This document shows positions 11,101 through 21,317 of a DNA stretch of 64,000 nt, piece after piece. The stretch is from the NCBI GenBank assembly GCA_963921935.1, contig OY998185.1:33758487-33822486 (forward strand), in the 5' to 3' direction. A model generated the notes under the pieces. It did not search any database. It was not told the DNA's origin and was given only the letters and a program-made list of their open reading frames with translations. The first letter of the stretch is position 1; each line of letters opens with the position of its first letter. This DNA comes from Galeruca laticollis. Taxonomy: Eukaryota > Arthropoda > Insecta > Coleoptera > Chrysomelidae. Position numbers and translations under genes: made by a program.

Positions 11101-11313
11101 TTGAAAAATTATTTCAAGAACTTGTTCTTAAATATTTATTAATTGAAAGCAAAACCCAAATTTTGGTGTTAATTTATTTTAACCATCAAAAATATCTTAA
11201 GTCCAAAAAAATTAGATTGATTGAATAGGTATTCTAAGTACCTCTCAAACGAGCTGTCGCATGACATAAGGTCCCATATAATATTATTGGTTTCAATTGC
11301 CTGGTGACGTCAC

Positions 11314-11640
11314 AGAAATTCAGTAAAGTCAAATTCATTATGTGTGCAAAATAAATACTGTAGTGCTATTGTGTTAGTTAAATATTTTCAAATTATTCCT
11401 TTGAAGAAGAACTAGTAAAGGTAACTACAGGAGTTCACCAAAAAGTGAAATTGCTCAAAAATGGAAAATTACCATGCCCGGTAGGAATAAACAATAAAGT
11501 CGGTAAATATGGTACAACAAAATTATTTCAATTGAAAGCACAACTGTTCACAATGTCTATAAAATGATCCTTCTGTTTCTGAAGAATGGAAATAAGCTTT
11601 AGTAACACCTTTATATAAGAAATTAGACGTAAACAATTGT
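11314..11640 (+). pseudogene. Module N1: LINE RT fragment (A1)
   Basis: Plus-strand frame with KVKLLKNGKLPCPVGINNK, which matches the RT N-terminal block usually written K-x-G-K-A-P-G-x-D-G-I. It is followed in another frame by EEWK and LVTPLYKKLD, the next RT block. Repeated as N2 at 14076-14345. Confidence 0.6.
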
Positions 11641-11689
11641 GCATTTATTATTTATTAGTATCAAACCAATATATGAAATAATTTGTACT

Positions 11690-12120
11690 CACATATGGCA
11701 TCCACAGTGTAGAATCTCCATAACCATATTCCATAATCTCCATCACTTTTAAAACCGATCCGCGAAACACACCGCAATCGATACCGAAGTTTACGAATCA
11801 CTTTGAAGATCGCGGCGGTTGCTTACCACATTCATGATCAGTTTCCAAATGCATACATTACATAATTATCCCCATATACAAACTTATCAATTCACGACGC
11901 TAGATCAATTTCTAGCTATAAAGTACAAACTTTGTATACCAAATCGTTTATTATAAGACAAAATTAGTTACATCCAAGAATCTTGGCCTTGTAATTCAAG
12001 AAAGTTCAACATATTATTCATAAAGTCATTTGAGTGATAATGACGTCTAAAAGTTTCAACAAAATTAGAGATATAAACCCTTGATAAAAATCACGATGAT
12101 ATATTGGATCAATTAACGAT
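11690..12120 (-). pseudogene. Decayed coding remnant, unknown (A1)
   Basis: On the minus strand a 37-codon stretch (RVYISNFVETF to a stop after LELQGQDSWM, near 11971) is preserved with one substitution in A2. Further along lies an exon-like piece (about 11697-11800) containing FGIDCGVFRGSVLKV and YGYGDSTLWMPY, followed by GTGAGTAC, a plausible donor. A2 has a 7-bp insertion here, so the frame is no longer constrained. I do not recognise either piece. Confidence 0.35.
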
Positions 12121-13139
12121 ATTTTTAATTAATTAAAATGCATCATGCGCTGACACGCTGACACCCCGAGTCAAAGTCAATTTGAGGTGTCAGGGTCTCA
12201 ATCTGCCTACTTTCTGATATCAAAAGACGGTGTCATGGAATGACGGCTTGACGAGATATTAGAGTGCCTTCTACTCTATCTCAACAAAACTTTTTGAAAG
12301 AGAGAGCAGCTGCAATGAAGCATTTTTTGCGAATTAATTGGGAAGGAGATTTTGAGAAAATTGACAAATTTGTATAAAATATCGATATTCTAGAAAATAA
12401 TTTCAAAAAGCAAAACTGTCAAGATTTTATTTGATTATTTTCTCTAGTATGTATGCATATAATTTTTAATTCGTTATTGTACTTAGGGATAATTATGTTA
12501 CGTCATTTTATCTCATCAACCAAACATAGATTAAAAAGCTTGTTGAAACACAAAAAACTAGTAAATTTATGAATAAAATATATAAAATATTATCCACAAA
12601 ATGATGAAGCTCCTATTGAATTCCACTTCTCCATGGTACCTAGGAAAAAATATACAATTCGTCCTATCATTTCATATTTAGATATGTTCGTTTGAAAGCT
12701 TGTGTGACCACAAGAAATGTAAGAAGATAAATAATTTCAACATTTTTGTATTTTATTTGGTTTTTCCAAATTTACTAGTCATACGATTTCTGTATTTTTG
12801 GAATAAAAATTAATAGACAAATTGAATTATATCGAAAAATTGTTTGAATGCCTTCTCTACAATATTTATAGATATTTTTGAATAATTTAAACAAATAATT
12901 GATTTTTAAACGACATTTAAAATTCACCTCTTCTAACATGGTCCCCCTGTGCGTTTTGGTTATACAATATTGTCCGAAAATGCAGGATAAAATAATTATC
13001 TGTTCAACCAGTAACTTAAATTGTAGCTTCCGTTGAAAATCTTGTGTGACCACAAGTGAATATGTACAATAATAACTTGACTGTAAAAAATATTTTTTCT
13101 TTAATTTAACTCTTAGTCAATTGTCCTGAAATCCTAATT
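12121..13139. other. Unassigned AT-rich segment with paired CTTGTGTGACCACAAG
   Basis: No gene is recognised. The 16-bp imperfect palindrome CTTGTGTGACCACAAG occurs at 12699-12714 and 13041-13056, within a loose direct repeat of about 28 bp. Bases 12576-12757 are identical to A2 22592-22773 and contain a short open stretch EAPIEFHFSMVPRKKYTIR on the plus strand. TGACACC and GGTGTCA near 12170-12200 form a small inverted repeat. Confidence 0.5.
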
Positions 13140-14075
13140 TGTTATTAATAATAACCTATAATCTATTGTTTTCTCATATAACTAATATTTTAAATGTTTT
13201 TGCCGTCATCCCTGAAAGAAAAATGCATATCGTTGTAACACATTCCTGAGTCTCCTGGAAACAATTAAAAATCAAAATTTTATCATAAAAAATCAAAGCA
13301 TACCCAGTAAATAACAAAAATAAAAACGCATCAATCAAAATTTGGAAAATAAAAAATCTCCATTTTCATTTACAATTTCACCTCAATAAATTGAAATACT
13401 TATACTTACTTTGAATTTTTCATAAAAAAACGAGAAAGGAATAAGTAATGACAAGCTCCGAAATCGAAGGAGCAATACATATTTTTGATAATTAATATAA
13501 AATATTTTTATTTTTGTTATATATTCAACAATCACCTACCTTTTTTGGCATACCGCATTATCGAATCGCGCGCGTTATATAATTTTCGTTTCGTTACGGT
13601 TTAAATTCGCGAGTCGAATCACTCGTTAAACGCTGAAACAAAAACATGATATCAATTTGCTATTTTTTCATATTTTTCCGAATTATTTAAAGAAAAGAAG
13701 GAAATAGAAACTTTTGGAAACATTCAAGAACAATATAACAAACGAAAGTCTAACGTCTTAAAAACATTATGTTGAATACAAAATTTTCCTCTCCTTCGTT
13801 CTTTAATTTCTTATTAGGTTACAATATACTAGAAATTATAAAATAAGAGGCTTTTTAGGGACTGCTTTTTTTCTATTATACTTATTGTGATAAAATAAAA
13901 TCCAACAGAACTACAGCAACTTCAACCCTTAGAAGCCATTCAATATATAACCAAGGAACTCAAAATCAATCCCACAAACGACAACGAAAATCCTGGTAAC
14001 TTCAAGAAAATTATTACTCCTATAATTAATTCTAAAAAAGGTGGACCACTCAGAAAGAGAAATCGACTAAAGTTA
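13140..14075 (-). repeat. Module M2 (A1)
   Basis: Diverged copy of M1. The micro-exon-like part is split by a 46-bp GC-richer insertion (13568-13613) flanked by TCGAATC repeats; the acceptor TTTGTTTCAG and donor GTAGGTGATT on the minus strand remain. The upstream piece reads NNFLEVTRIFVVV and soon stops. M2 passes directly into N2 with no mariner element. Confidence 0.65.
13568..13613. mobile_element. 46-bp insertion with 7-bp flanking repeats
   Basis: It lies between TCGAATC at 13561-13567 and 13614-13620. M1 has a single TCAAACC at the matching place (8386-8392), i.e. the empty site. The insert contains CGCGCGCG and is strikingly richer in CpG than its surroundings. Too short to classify. 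Confidence 0.55.
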
Positions 14076-14345
14076 ACTTCATAATGTGTGCACAATAAAT
14101 ACTTCTGTTAGTTAAAACCAGTTCAAAATTATTTTTTATATTTTAAATTATTCCTTTGGAGGAAAACTGATAACGGTGACCACAAAAGAAGTTAACAATA
14201 AAGTAAAATTGCTCAAAAAGGGAGAATTGCCGTGCCCGGTAGGCATATGCAATAATTGAACAAAATGACACAATAAAATTATTATAATTGAGAGCACAAC
14301 TGTGTACAAAATGGGGATCCAGTTCCACAAGAATGGAAACCCGCT
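14076..14345 (+). pseudogene. Module N2: LINE RT fragment (A1)
   Basis: VTTKEVNNKVKLLKKGELP and CPVGICNN, then after stops VPQEWKPAL. It is the same RT block as N1 but truncated where the minus-strand endonuclease fragment begins. Confidence 0.6.
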
Positions 14346-14926
14346 TTATTATAATTTATAAATTTTTTGTATTTATTTTCAGGTTTAATATATGTTTGTT
14401 GGTTTTCCGATTGGAATGTTACGGCAATAGGAAAATGATCTGTTATACAACTCTGTATAATAAACGATTTGAATTTGAGTTGGTGTTTACATTTTATAAA
14501 GAAATGGTCTATACAAGATCCACTACTTGGTCGTGTAACATCGTTTATATAAGATATGAACCCGTGTGCATTCATTAGATTCTTGTATTCTTCTGCATAA
14601 TCGTATTCTGACAATGTATCAATATTTATATCACCAGTTATTATCTGAATATCATTGTTTCCTATTCCTTCTAGATACGTTTCCAACCCGATATTGAATT
14701 GAATAGGGCAAGTATTAGGAGATCTATAGAGAGCTGTGATTGATATTTTATAATTCCGATCTTCAATAATTATCTGTAAAGCTTTTATTTCTGAAATATC
14801 TTTTATACTGTATGAAAAGTCAAGTGTTTCCCTAATAAACACTATAACCCCATCGTTTTTATTCAATTTCCCCTCATTATACAATGTTTGGCAACCTTTC
14901 ATACGAATAACTTCAAGATCATTCAC
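14282..14926 (-). pseudogene. LINE endonuclease-domain fragment (A1)
   Basis: A 214-codon open frame. Motifs are ALYRSPNT, ITGDINIDTL (catalytic Asp/Asn), SCIDHFFIK and TDHFPIAV (catalytic Asp-His), typical of a CR1/L2-type LINE endonuclease. The N-terminal Glu-bearing part is missing. The last 25 or so codons read through into N2 and are not part of the domain. No RT follows on this strand. A1 and A2 differ by about ten bases, seven of them changing an amino acid, which gives no sign of selection. Confidence 0.8.
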
Positions 14927-14931
14927 TATGT

Positions 14932-15240
14932 ATGTTTCCGTTTCCGGAATGGATGATGCATTGCGGATATCGGCAAGAATATCAAGGTTGGAACGGAGAA
15001 CAAAATGAATACGTGAGAGACATTATGAAGAAAAAAAATACAATAATAGAAGAAATTGAACAGAAACAATTTATATGCTATGGGAATGTTTGCAGAATAA
15101 ATGAACATAGACTACTACGACAGATACTGGATTGTTCAACCCATGGACTAAGACACACAGAAAGACCAAAAAAGAACTGGTCGCAAGACATCAATAAGGC
15201 CATGATTGAAAGGAACTTATTGGAAAATGACTTTTCGTGA
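14932..15240 (+). pseudogene. LINE 3'-terminal coding fragment (A1)
   Basis: A 102-codon frame ending at a stop near 15240. Features are EEIEQKQFICYGNVCRI, HRLLRQIL, RPKKNWSQDINKAM and ERNL, the conserved tail of insect endonuclease-reverse-transcriptase LINEs (E-K-x-x-x-W-Y-G-H-x-x-R-M type). It lies on the strand opposite to the endonuclease fragment just before it, so the two come from different insertions. Bases 15241-15498 downstream hold nothing recognisable. Confidence 0.7.
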
Positions 15241-15498
15241 TAAAAATTAATGGAAGTAGGGTCCTTGTTTGGTAATAAAATATTTATCATATACTATTAA
15301 ATTAAATTCCACTCACCACTATTTATCTCCAAGTAGAGCATCGATCTATTCAAACCTCTTGCAGTATCACATGACGGACGAAATTTCAGCATGAAACCTG
15401 TAACAAATGTAAAATATGTAGGTATTATCATATATAAAGAGATTGTCATATTAGATGTATTATATTTTCCAGTGTGTATTTCCTGACCGTTATAATTT

Positions 15499-15810
15499 AA
15501 ATTTTCGTTTTAGTTTATTCCTGGTTATCGACCAATATAGTTAATAGGTAAAAATGACGAGATTCTTTGTATTGTTTACATTCTTTTCTCATTTATTCCA
15601 TTTTCTCAACTACGTTTTGGCGTATTGCCATTTTCATGTATTTCATTTTCATTGTAGATAAAATGAAATACTTTAAAATGGCGATACGCCGAAACATGGT
15701 TGAAAAAATGAAATAAATGAGAAAAGAATGTAAACAATACAAAAAATCTCGTTATTTTTAACTATTAGCTATATTGGTCGTTAACCAGGAATAAACTAAA
15801 AAGTAAATTT
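15499..15810. repeat. Long imperfect palindrome at A1|A2 junction
   Basis: The left arm starts TTTTAGTTTATTCCTGG and the right arm ends CCAGGAATAAACTAAAA. Arms are about 150 bp, roughly 90% complementary, with a spacer of about 10 bp centred near 15655. There is no coding capacity. It may be a foldback/MITE element, and a transcript through it would fold into a long hairpin. Its right edge is the site homologous to the LINE insertion point, empty here. Confidence 0.88.
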
Positions 15811-15819
15811 AAATGTATT

Positions 15820-16140
15820 ATGAAAAGTTACAACTAATCCTTTATTAATTTAAATACCTCAAAAAATGCATTCCTGTTAGATATCTTTGAAGGCTATATT
15901 TCGCAGTAGTGGAAAGTCGTCTCCGTTATGGTATACCGGCTTGTAGAAGTGCCTTGAACAATTTTCTGAAGATCATGATGTGTAGACCCAATACCTATTT
16001 GTGAAATCGATTATATAGAAAAAGAAACATCATATATTTGACCTGAAACAATTATACTTTCAATGAGCATTTGCAAAATACCATCCAATAAAAGATTTGA
16101 GATACTTACTTGCACATAGATATGTAATCGAAATTAAGCA
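15820..16140 (-). pseudogene. Exon/intron-like remnant, unknown gene (A2)
   Basis: Counterpart of 4375-4704. The intron-like segment 16043-16109 is again exactly 67 bp with GTAAGTAT and TTGTTTCAG. The downstream end reads FYKPVYHNGDDFPLLRN and AFKDI then a stop. Donor, acceptor and length survive while the surrounding frames differ from A1. Confidence 0.45.
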
Positions 16141-16865
16141 CCATTATATTGCTCCGAGAATGATACAGTTCTTCTGTCAACGATATTTTTCATCCTTTAC
16201 GCCAAATATGAGGGCTAGAGCCTTTCCCTCGATTTAAGAATATTTTATTTCATTGGATTTTAACATAGTGGACGCAAACGCATTTGGTCCTCCCGTTTTA
16301 CCTTTGTAAACATGAGCTCTAGTTTTATTTTTTGGATTAAAATCCACTAATAACGAAGAGATGTCAACATGGCCTTCGTCTCCTCGAAACTTCTGTACAC
16401 TCAGGCGTCTATCTCCATTTCGTATCTTTTTTTAACAAAGAATAAAGATCTTAAAAAGTGTGACTCATTCTCAATAAACCATAACTGTTTCTAGATCCTT
16501 GGCTTTTTCAATAGCCGTAACTCGTTTTTTCAGATTGTGAAACTAATCAAATTTTTTCTATAAAATGACCTTATTTAACCGAATTTTGAAAAATGTACAT
16601 TCGTTTTTTTTTACTTTTCCACGACCATCAAGACGCTTAAAAACTTTTCCTAAACGCTCCAAATGCTCTTGGTTATCTTTATCTGTTACTCAGATATTGT
16701 AAAGGAAACTGACAACACCAGGAAAGAAAACATTTGTACCATTATATTTTGAAATTTCGCTGAGGCATTAGATATCCAGTGAGGTAAACGGGTATTAGAA
16801 TGTAGTCCCTGGAATCTTCTGTAAATTCCAACTGTCAATAGGCTTCCGAGAGATCGAATTAGACA
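16141..16865 (-). pseudogene. Ty3/gypsy-like pol fragment (A2)
   Basis: Longer than the A1 version. It retains QGLHSNTRLPHWIS and AKFQNIM, the RT block that in gypsy elements precedes the catalytic YxDD-type motif, followed by the same HLERL, RLDGRG and EGKALALIFG pieces. Stops and shifts throughout. Confidence 0.72.
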
Positions 16866-16891
16866 AAGTGAATTTAATAGAACAAACCTTG

Positions 16892-17700
16892 GCGATGGAT
16901 ATATTTCTTGATTTATCAAAGACATATGATTGATTAAATCAAATTATACCAATACAGCGTAAGGAGTAATCCGTTGGAATTGATAAAATCCTACTTGCGC
17001 AATAGACAACAAAAAGTGTGTATTCGCAACGGACCTCAAAGTAGTAAATCCACCGTAATTACTAGAAATATTGGAATACCGCAAAGGAGCATTATTGGTC
17101 CTTTGCTCTTAGTTATTTACATAAACTACTTATGTCTAATGAATTTCAATAAAATCAATTTTTGACGGTAAATGCTGATGATACTCATCTTCTGGTAAAG
17201 GGAGAAGCATATCCGGGAGTAATGAAAAACTGATAAGATTTATTTAGAAGGACAAAGGAGTGGTTGACAAACAACAAACTGATAAATTAATTAATAACAC
17301 AGCACACTGACGAGACTTCGAGGAAACTGAGCAGTATTACTTATGGGTTACGAGTTGCTATCATATATTTAATTAAAGTAGCATCAAAGATCCTTTTTAT
17401 TTCCAATTTTGATCAATCTTATACGGCATTATGTTCTGGAGTAGTTCTGGTACAGAAAAGAGCAATTCAAGGATTCTTGCAGATCTATATTTAAAACAAA
17501 TTGAATATTTACCTTGTATGGCTGATACATATTAGAATGTTTAATGTACACTCACCGATTAACCGTCACTGAAATATCCCCTTTATATACGGCAATCAAA
17601 TTTTACAATATATTACCCCTGCAAATGAAAATATCCAGCAATAAATTTAAAGAAGGAATTAAATAACTTCTTGTGGACATTCGCCATATAACATTAATCA
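16892..17700 (+). pseudogene. CR1-like LINE RT and 3' end relic (A2)
   Basis: Same order as 5418-6230. The longest open piece (16974-17165) holds LIKSYLRNRQQKV and GIPQRSIIGPLLLVIYIN. The following NADDTHLLV-like motif is interrupted by a stop. Bases 17701-17935 hold only the weakly similar tail shared with A1. Confidence 0.72.
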
Positions 17701-17935
17701 TTATTAACATGCCAATACGAACTATCTTCCCGTTAAATTTTATGACGCAATTTCATTTTATGTTAACAACTATAATATTTTTGTAAATGCATTTTTATAA
17801 AATTATGATTATTATAAAATAGAATTCTACATTTCTCAGCAGAGTGCTGGAAATTCACCTATCCCAGATATGAGGTATCAGGGGATGAGGCTCGGTCGTC
17901 ATTTGTTTAAGAATTTACGTATACTATGACACGTG

Positions 17936-18225
17936 TTAAAGATTACCGTTCATCAAAGTTCCACGTAGGTGTTTCCGTGAATTCATATTTTGGCGAGGCT
18001 CTTTTGGTTGACTTCTAGGAATTAGGGCCGCGGTTGCTAAAATTACAGGCACGACTTCAACCTTATCAGCATGCCACATCTGTTTGATTTCCAGTACCAC
18101 GTCTGCATATTTAACCATCTCTCTTCGTATTTTTCTAAAACCTGGTTGTCCTTTTGTACTGAGTTCGCTTCCTTATCGACCACCACAATATACTGATGAT
18201 AAATCATCCTTTTCCAAATATTGTA
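17936..18225 (-). pseudogene. LINE polyprotein C-terminal fragment (A2)
   Basis: MVKYADVVLEIKQMWHAD then KVEVVPVILATAALIPRS, closer to the usual V-V-P-V-I form than the A1 copy. The remainder is frameshifted. Confidence 0.6.
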
Positions 18226-18330
18226 TATGAAAAATGTTTCTCTTATAATTTCTCAGATATTGCGGCATGCGCAAAACCAGAATCGGTCTCAAAGTATATT
18301 GGTATTTTCAACAATCAAATTTCATATTTA

Positions 18331-18455
18331 TCAGCAACCTGCCCAGCATGATTAGTAGGCTTTATCGACGCATAATGAAGGATCGAATAGAATAAGAATA
18401 TCAGAAGTCGAAGAACAAAATGGCTTCATGTACAGATAACACGCTGAATCAGGAG
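18331..18455 (+). pseudogene. LINE RT N-terminal remnant (A2)
   Basis: LPSMISRLYRRIMKDR then a stop; the SGFRAG block of the A1 copy has been lost by deletion. Bases 18456-18639 share the CTCTCGGATACCTT stretch with A1 but hold no recognisable gene. Confidence 0.5.
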
Positions 18456-18639
18456 TATCCACACCTCTCGGATACCTTCGGGTTTATCTATTCACATATA
18501 TATTTATAATTTTTTTGTAGTATTGTGTGAATATATTATCATTATAATATGTGATAATATTTTATAAAACAATGTCACTGGGCATATGCTAGAATTTTTT
18601 ATATTCTTGAATAGTTCTTTACTATACCTGTGACAATTT

Positions 18640-19200
18640 ATTTAAAAAGTCAAAGGAGTGGTTCACAAAAAATAAACTGATATTAAATAAATTAAAAACA
18701 CAACACATTGATGAAACTTCGAGGAATCTGAGCAGTATTACTTACAGGTTACGAGTTGTTACCATATATTAAAATAAAGAAACATCAAAGATCCTTTATT
18801 TTTCCAATATTGGTCCACCTGATTATATGGCATTATATTCTGGGGTAGTTGTCTTTGACAAAATATTTGTAGTACAGAAAAGGGCAATTCACATAAGAAA
18901 TTGCATAAATTCTAAAGATTATTGCATATAAATATTTAAAGCAAATGGAATAGTAAGTAACCTTGTATGGCTTATACATATAAGAATGTTTAATGTATCT
19001 TTTTAAATATAAACAAAGATTTAAAGCGTGATTTGAAACACTATACCAATTAACCGTCACTGAAAAATCTCCAGATACGGAAATACCTTTTTACAATAAA
19101 TTACCGCTACTAATAAAAACCCTAATATCCTGCAATATATTCAAAAAATAAATTGAAAAGTTTTTGTGGACATTGGCCATATAGCGTTATTGATTAGTTA
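18640..19200 (+). pseudogene. Second CR1-like LINE 3' remnant (A2)
   Basis: Fuller than in A1. EWFTKNKLILNKLKT, ETSRNLSSITYRLR and YGIIFWG precede the NKLPLL-like tail. All are split by stops. Confidence 0.55.
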
Positions 19201-19234
19201 CATGCCAATATGAACTACCTTCCCGTTAAATAAC

Positions 19235-20115
19235 CTATTATCTATTATTCTTCAGATAAATAATATTTTAAATGTTTTTGTTGTCATTTCTGAAAGGAAA
19301 CTGCAAGTCGTTGTAGCAAATTTCGGAATATCCCGAAAACATCGAAACCACGTAAATTTTATAATTAAATATCGAAACAAACCCAATAAATAACATGAAT
19401 AAAAACACACCAATCAAAATTTAGAAATTAAAAAATCTCCATCTGCAAATTCTCATCTATGAATTGAAGTACTTCATAAACATTTTCAAAAATCGAATGT
19501 TATATATTCAACAATCACTTACCTTTGGCCATACCGCTTTATCAAACCACCTGTTGAGCGCTGGAACAAAAATATAAATTCAAGTATTAATTTTTTAACA
19601 TTGTTCCGAATTATTTTCAGAAAAAGAGAAACAATATTTCGTAAAAATTTAAGAGTAATATATTCTTGCATCTTCAGAGATGAAATTATCCTGTCTGGAG
19701 AATATGATGTGGAATAGAAAATTTTCCTTTCCCTTTCTCATCTTATACATGATTTCTACTTTGAGTTTCTATTCTGGAAAATTTTATTTGAAATAAACCT
19801 AGCAATTAAGGAATATATTAAAATGGCAGTGTTTATTCTCCCCTTTTTTCAAAAATGTGTCATATTTTAATTTATCACTATGTTTACAAAAAATAAACTT
19901 CTAGAAATTAGATTATCAGATGAGACTGCTATTTTAATAAACTAAGTCTAATAAAATATCCAAAATTCAAGAATACCACACCAGGTTCAATCCATAACGG
20001 CATTTTCATACATAGCCAAGGAGGAAAACAACAAGCCCAAAAACGGCAACGAAAAATCTGGTACCTTAAAGAAAATTATTATTGCTATAATAAATACTAA
20101 GAAAGCTAGACCATT
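19235..20115 (-). repeat. Module M1 (A2)
   Basis: The micro-exon-like 19523-19560 is again 38 nt, framed by TTTGTTCCAG and GTAAGTGATT. The upstream hydrophobic piece has an in-frame stop after NNNFL, so no protein is maintained. Confidence 0.6.
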
Positions 20116-20210
20116 CAGAACCTATGGAGATTAGACACAGAAAGTCCAAGGATCGCCAGTCCATGGGCATTGTATTTATTTTTTGTATACAGTGATTCTC
20201 AAAACGATCG

Positions 20211-21260
20211 GGTCCACCAAATATTGGTATTGATAAACAAATTGATATAGCGTCTACCTGTGGAGTCAGTCATAATACTGTACACAGGGTGTTGACCAAA
20301 AATCCACGAAAATTCTCCAACAGCCACACTATGTAAGGGCAATTTGTTTTAGTGACGAAAGTACTTTCTTCCTTAACGGATATGTTAATACTCGAAATGT
20401 GAGGTATTGGAGTGACATAAATCCTCTCATGTTTCGTGAAAAACATACAGTTCCCATTAAAAGTGAATGTCTGGGCACGTATTTTGGGAAAGCACATAGT
20501 CAGGCAATTTTATTAACTTTAATTTAACCGGGATGTTAGAAAACGCAATTGAACCGTCAATTCTTCAAATTCTGGAAGACACTCTAGATGAATTTGGTAA
20601 CTTGGAAATAACGTTCCAAGAAGATGGTGCTCCTGCACACTATTACTTTGCAGTAAGTCGTTGATAAAATGAGGAATAGATGGATTGGATGACGCGGTTC
20701 AATAGAATGGCCAGATCGGTCACCGGATCTAATTTTTTGTGGGAATAGTTAAAATCTAAAGTTTACGCTACAGTTCATGACAGTATTGACGTATGAAAGC
20801 AACGAATTTTTGAAGAATGTAGGGCACTTTCCCCTGACACATTATATCAAGTCCGACAAGAGTTTAATAATAGGATGTTTTACTGCCAGGAAGTAGATAG
20901 AGCATATTTTGAAAAATTATTACAAGAACTTGTTCTTAAATATTTATTAATTAAAAGCAAAACCCAAATTTTAGAGTTTATTTATTTTAACCATCAAACA
21001 TATCTTAAATCCAAAAAAAATAGAATGATTGAATAGGTATGCTAAATACCTTTCAAACGAGTTGTCACATGACATAAGGTCCCATTTTATATTATTGGTT
21101 TCAACTGCCTGGTGACGTCACCGATGCCTATTACGTCATCTGTTACCACTAGTAAAGGAGCTTACAATAGACCATTTTCACTCTCCAAATTTCATCAGTA
21201 TCACCGTTCAAAATAAAAGAGCGGCGAAGGGACATTTATTAAGCATTCTTAGACCTACTG
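20211..21260 (+). mobile_element. Mariner relic, 5' truncated (A2)
   Basis: Lacks the 5' terminal repeat and most of the HTH, but keeps the whole 3' terminal repeat (about 21030-21260) that A1 has lost. It has no 815-bp insertion: the transposase passes straight through at about 20750. A1 and A2 together outline the original element. Confidence 0.72.
20249..20925 (+). pseudogene. Mariner-type transposase remnant (A2)
   Basis: Pieces are TCGVSHNTVHRVL, then a deletion, then FSDESTFFLNGY-like text, PLKVNVWA, FQEDGAPAHYYF and RSPD. The spacing between the second and third aspartates is 103 bases, as in A1. Multiple frameshifts. Confidence 0.7.
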
Positions 21261-21317
21261 TAAACAAGGAACTATAAGCTATTGTAATTGAAGACATTTT
21301 AAACCACTCAGAAACAG

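Larger units (their letters stand above)
9011..11313 (+). mobile_element. Tc1/mariner-superfamily relic, 3' truncated (A1)
   Basis: The 5' terminal repeat covers about 9011-9200. Its segment TTGAACGGTG and TTGATGAAATTTGGAG match, in reverse complement, the 3' end preserved in A2 (about 21030-21260). The terminal repeats were therefore about 200 bp. In A1 the 3' repeat stops at 11313 after CTGGTGACGTCAC. The transposase lies in between and is interrupted by a second transposon. The relic separates modules M1 and N1, which are adjacent elsewhere as M2-N2. Confidence 0.75.
4360..15797. repeat. A1 unit, period 1 (11.4 kb)
   Basis: This is the longer of two diverged A-type units. It starts at the right-hand LINE target duplication and ends at the outer edge of a palindrome. 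Against A2 it has extra sequence at about 6421-6690, the mariner 5' end at 9011-9440 and an 815-bp transposon at 10126-10940. It lacks the outer part of the mariner 3' terminal repeat that A2 retains at 21124-21260. Confidence 0.9.

Noticed and set aside
12775..13053. 92-codon minus-strand frame
   Set aside because: It is not preserved in A2, has low-complexity composition and resembles nothing I know.
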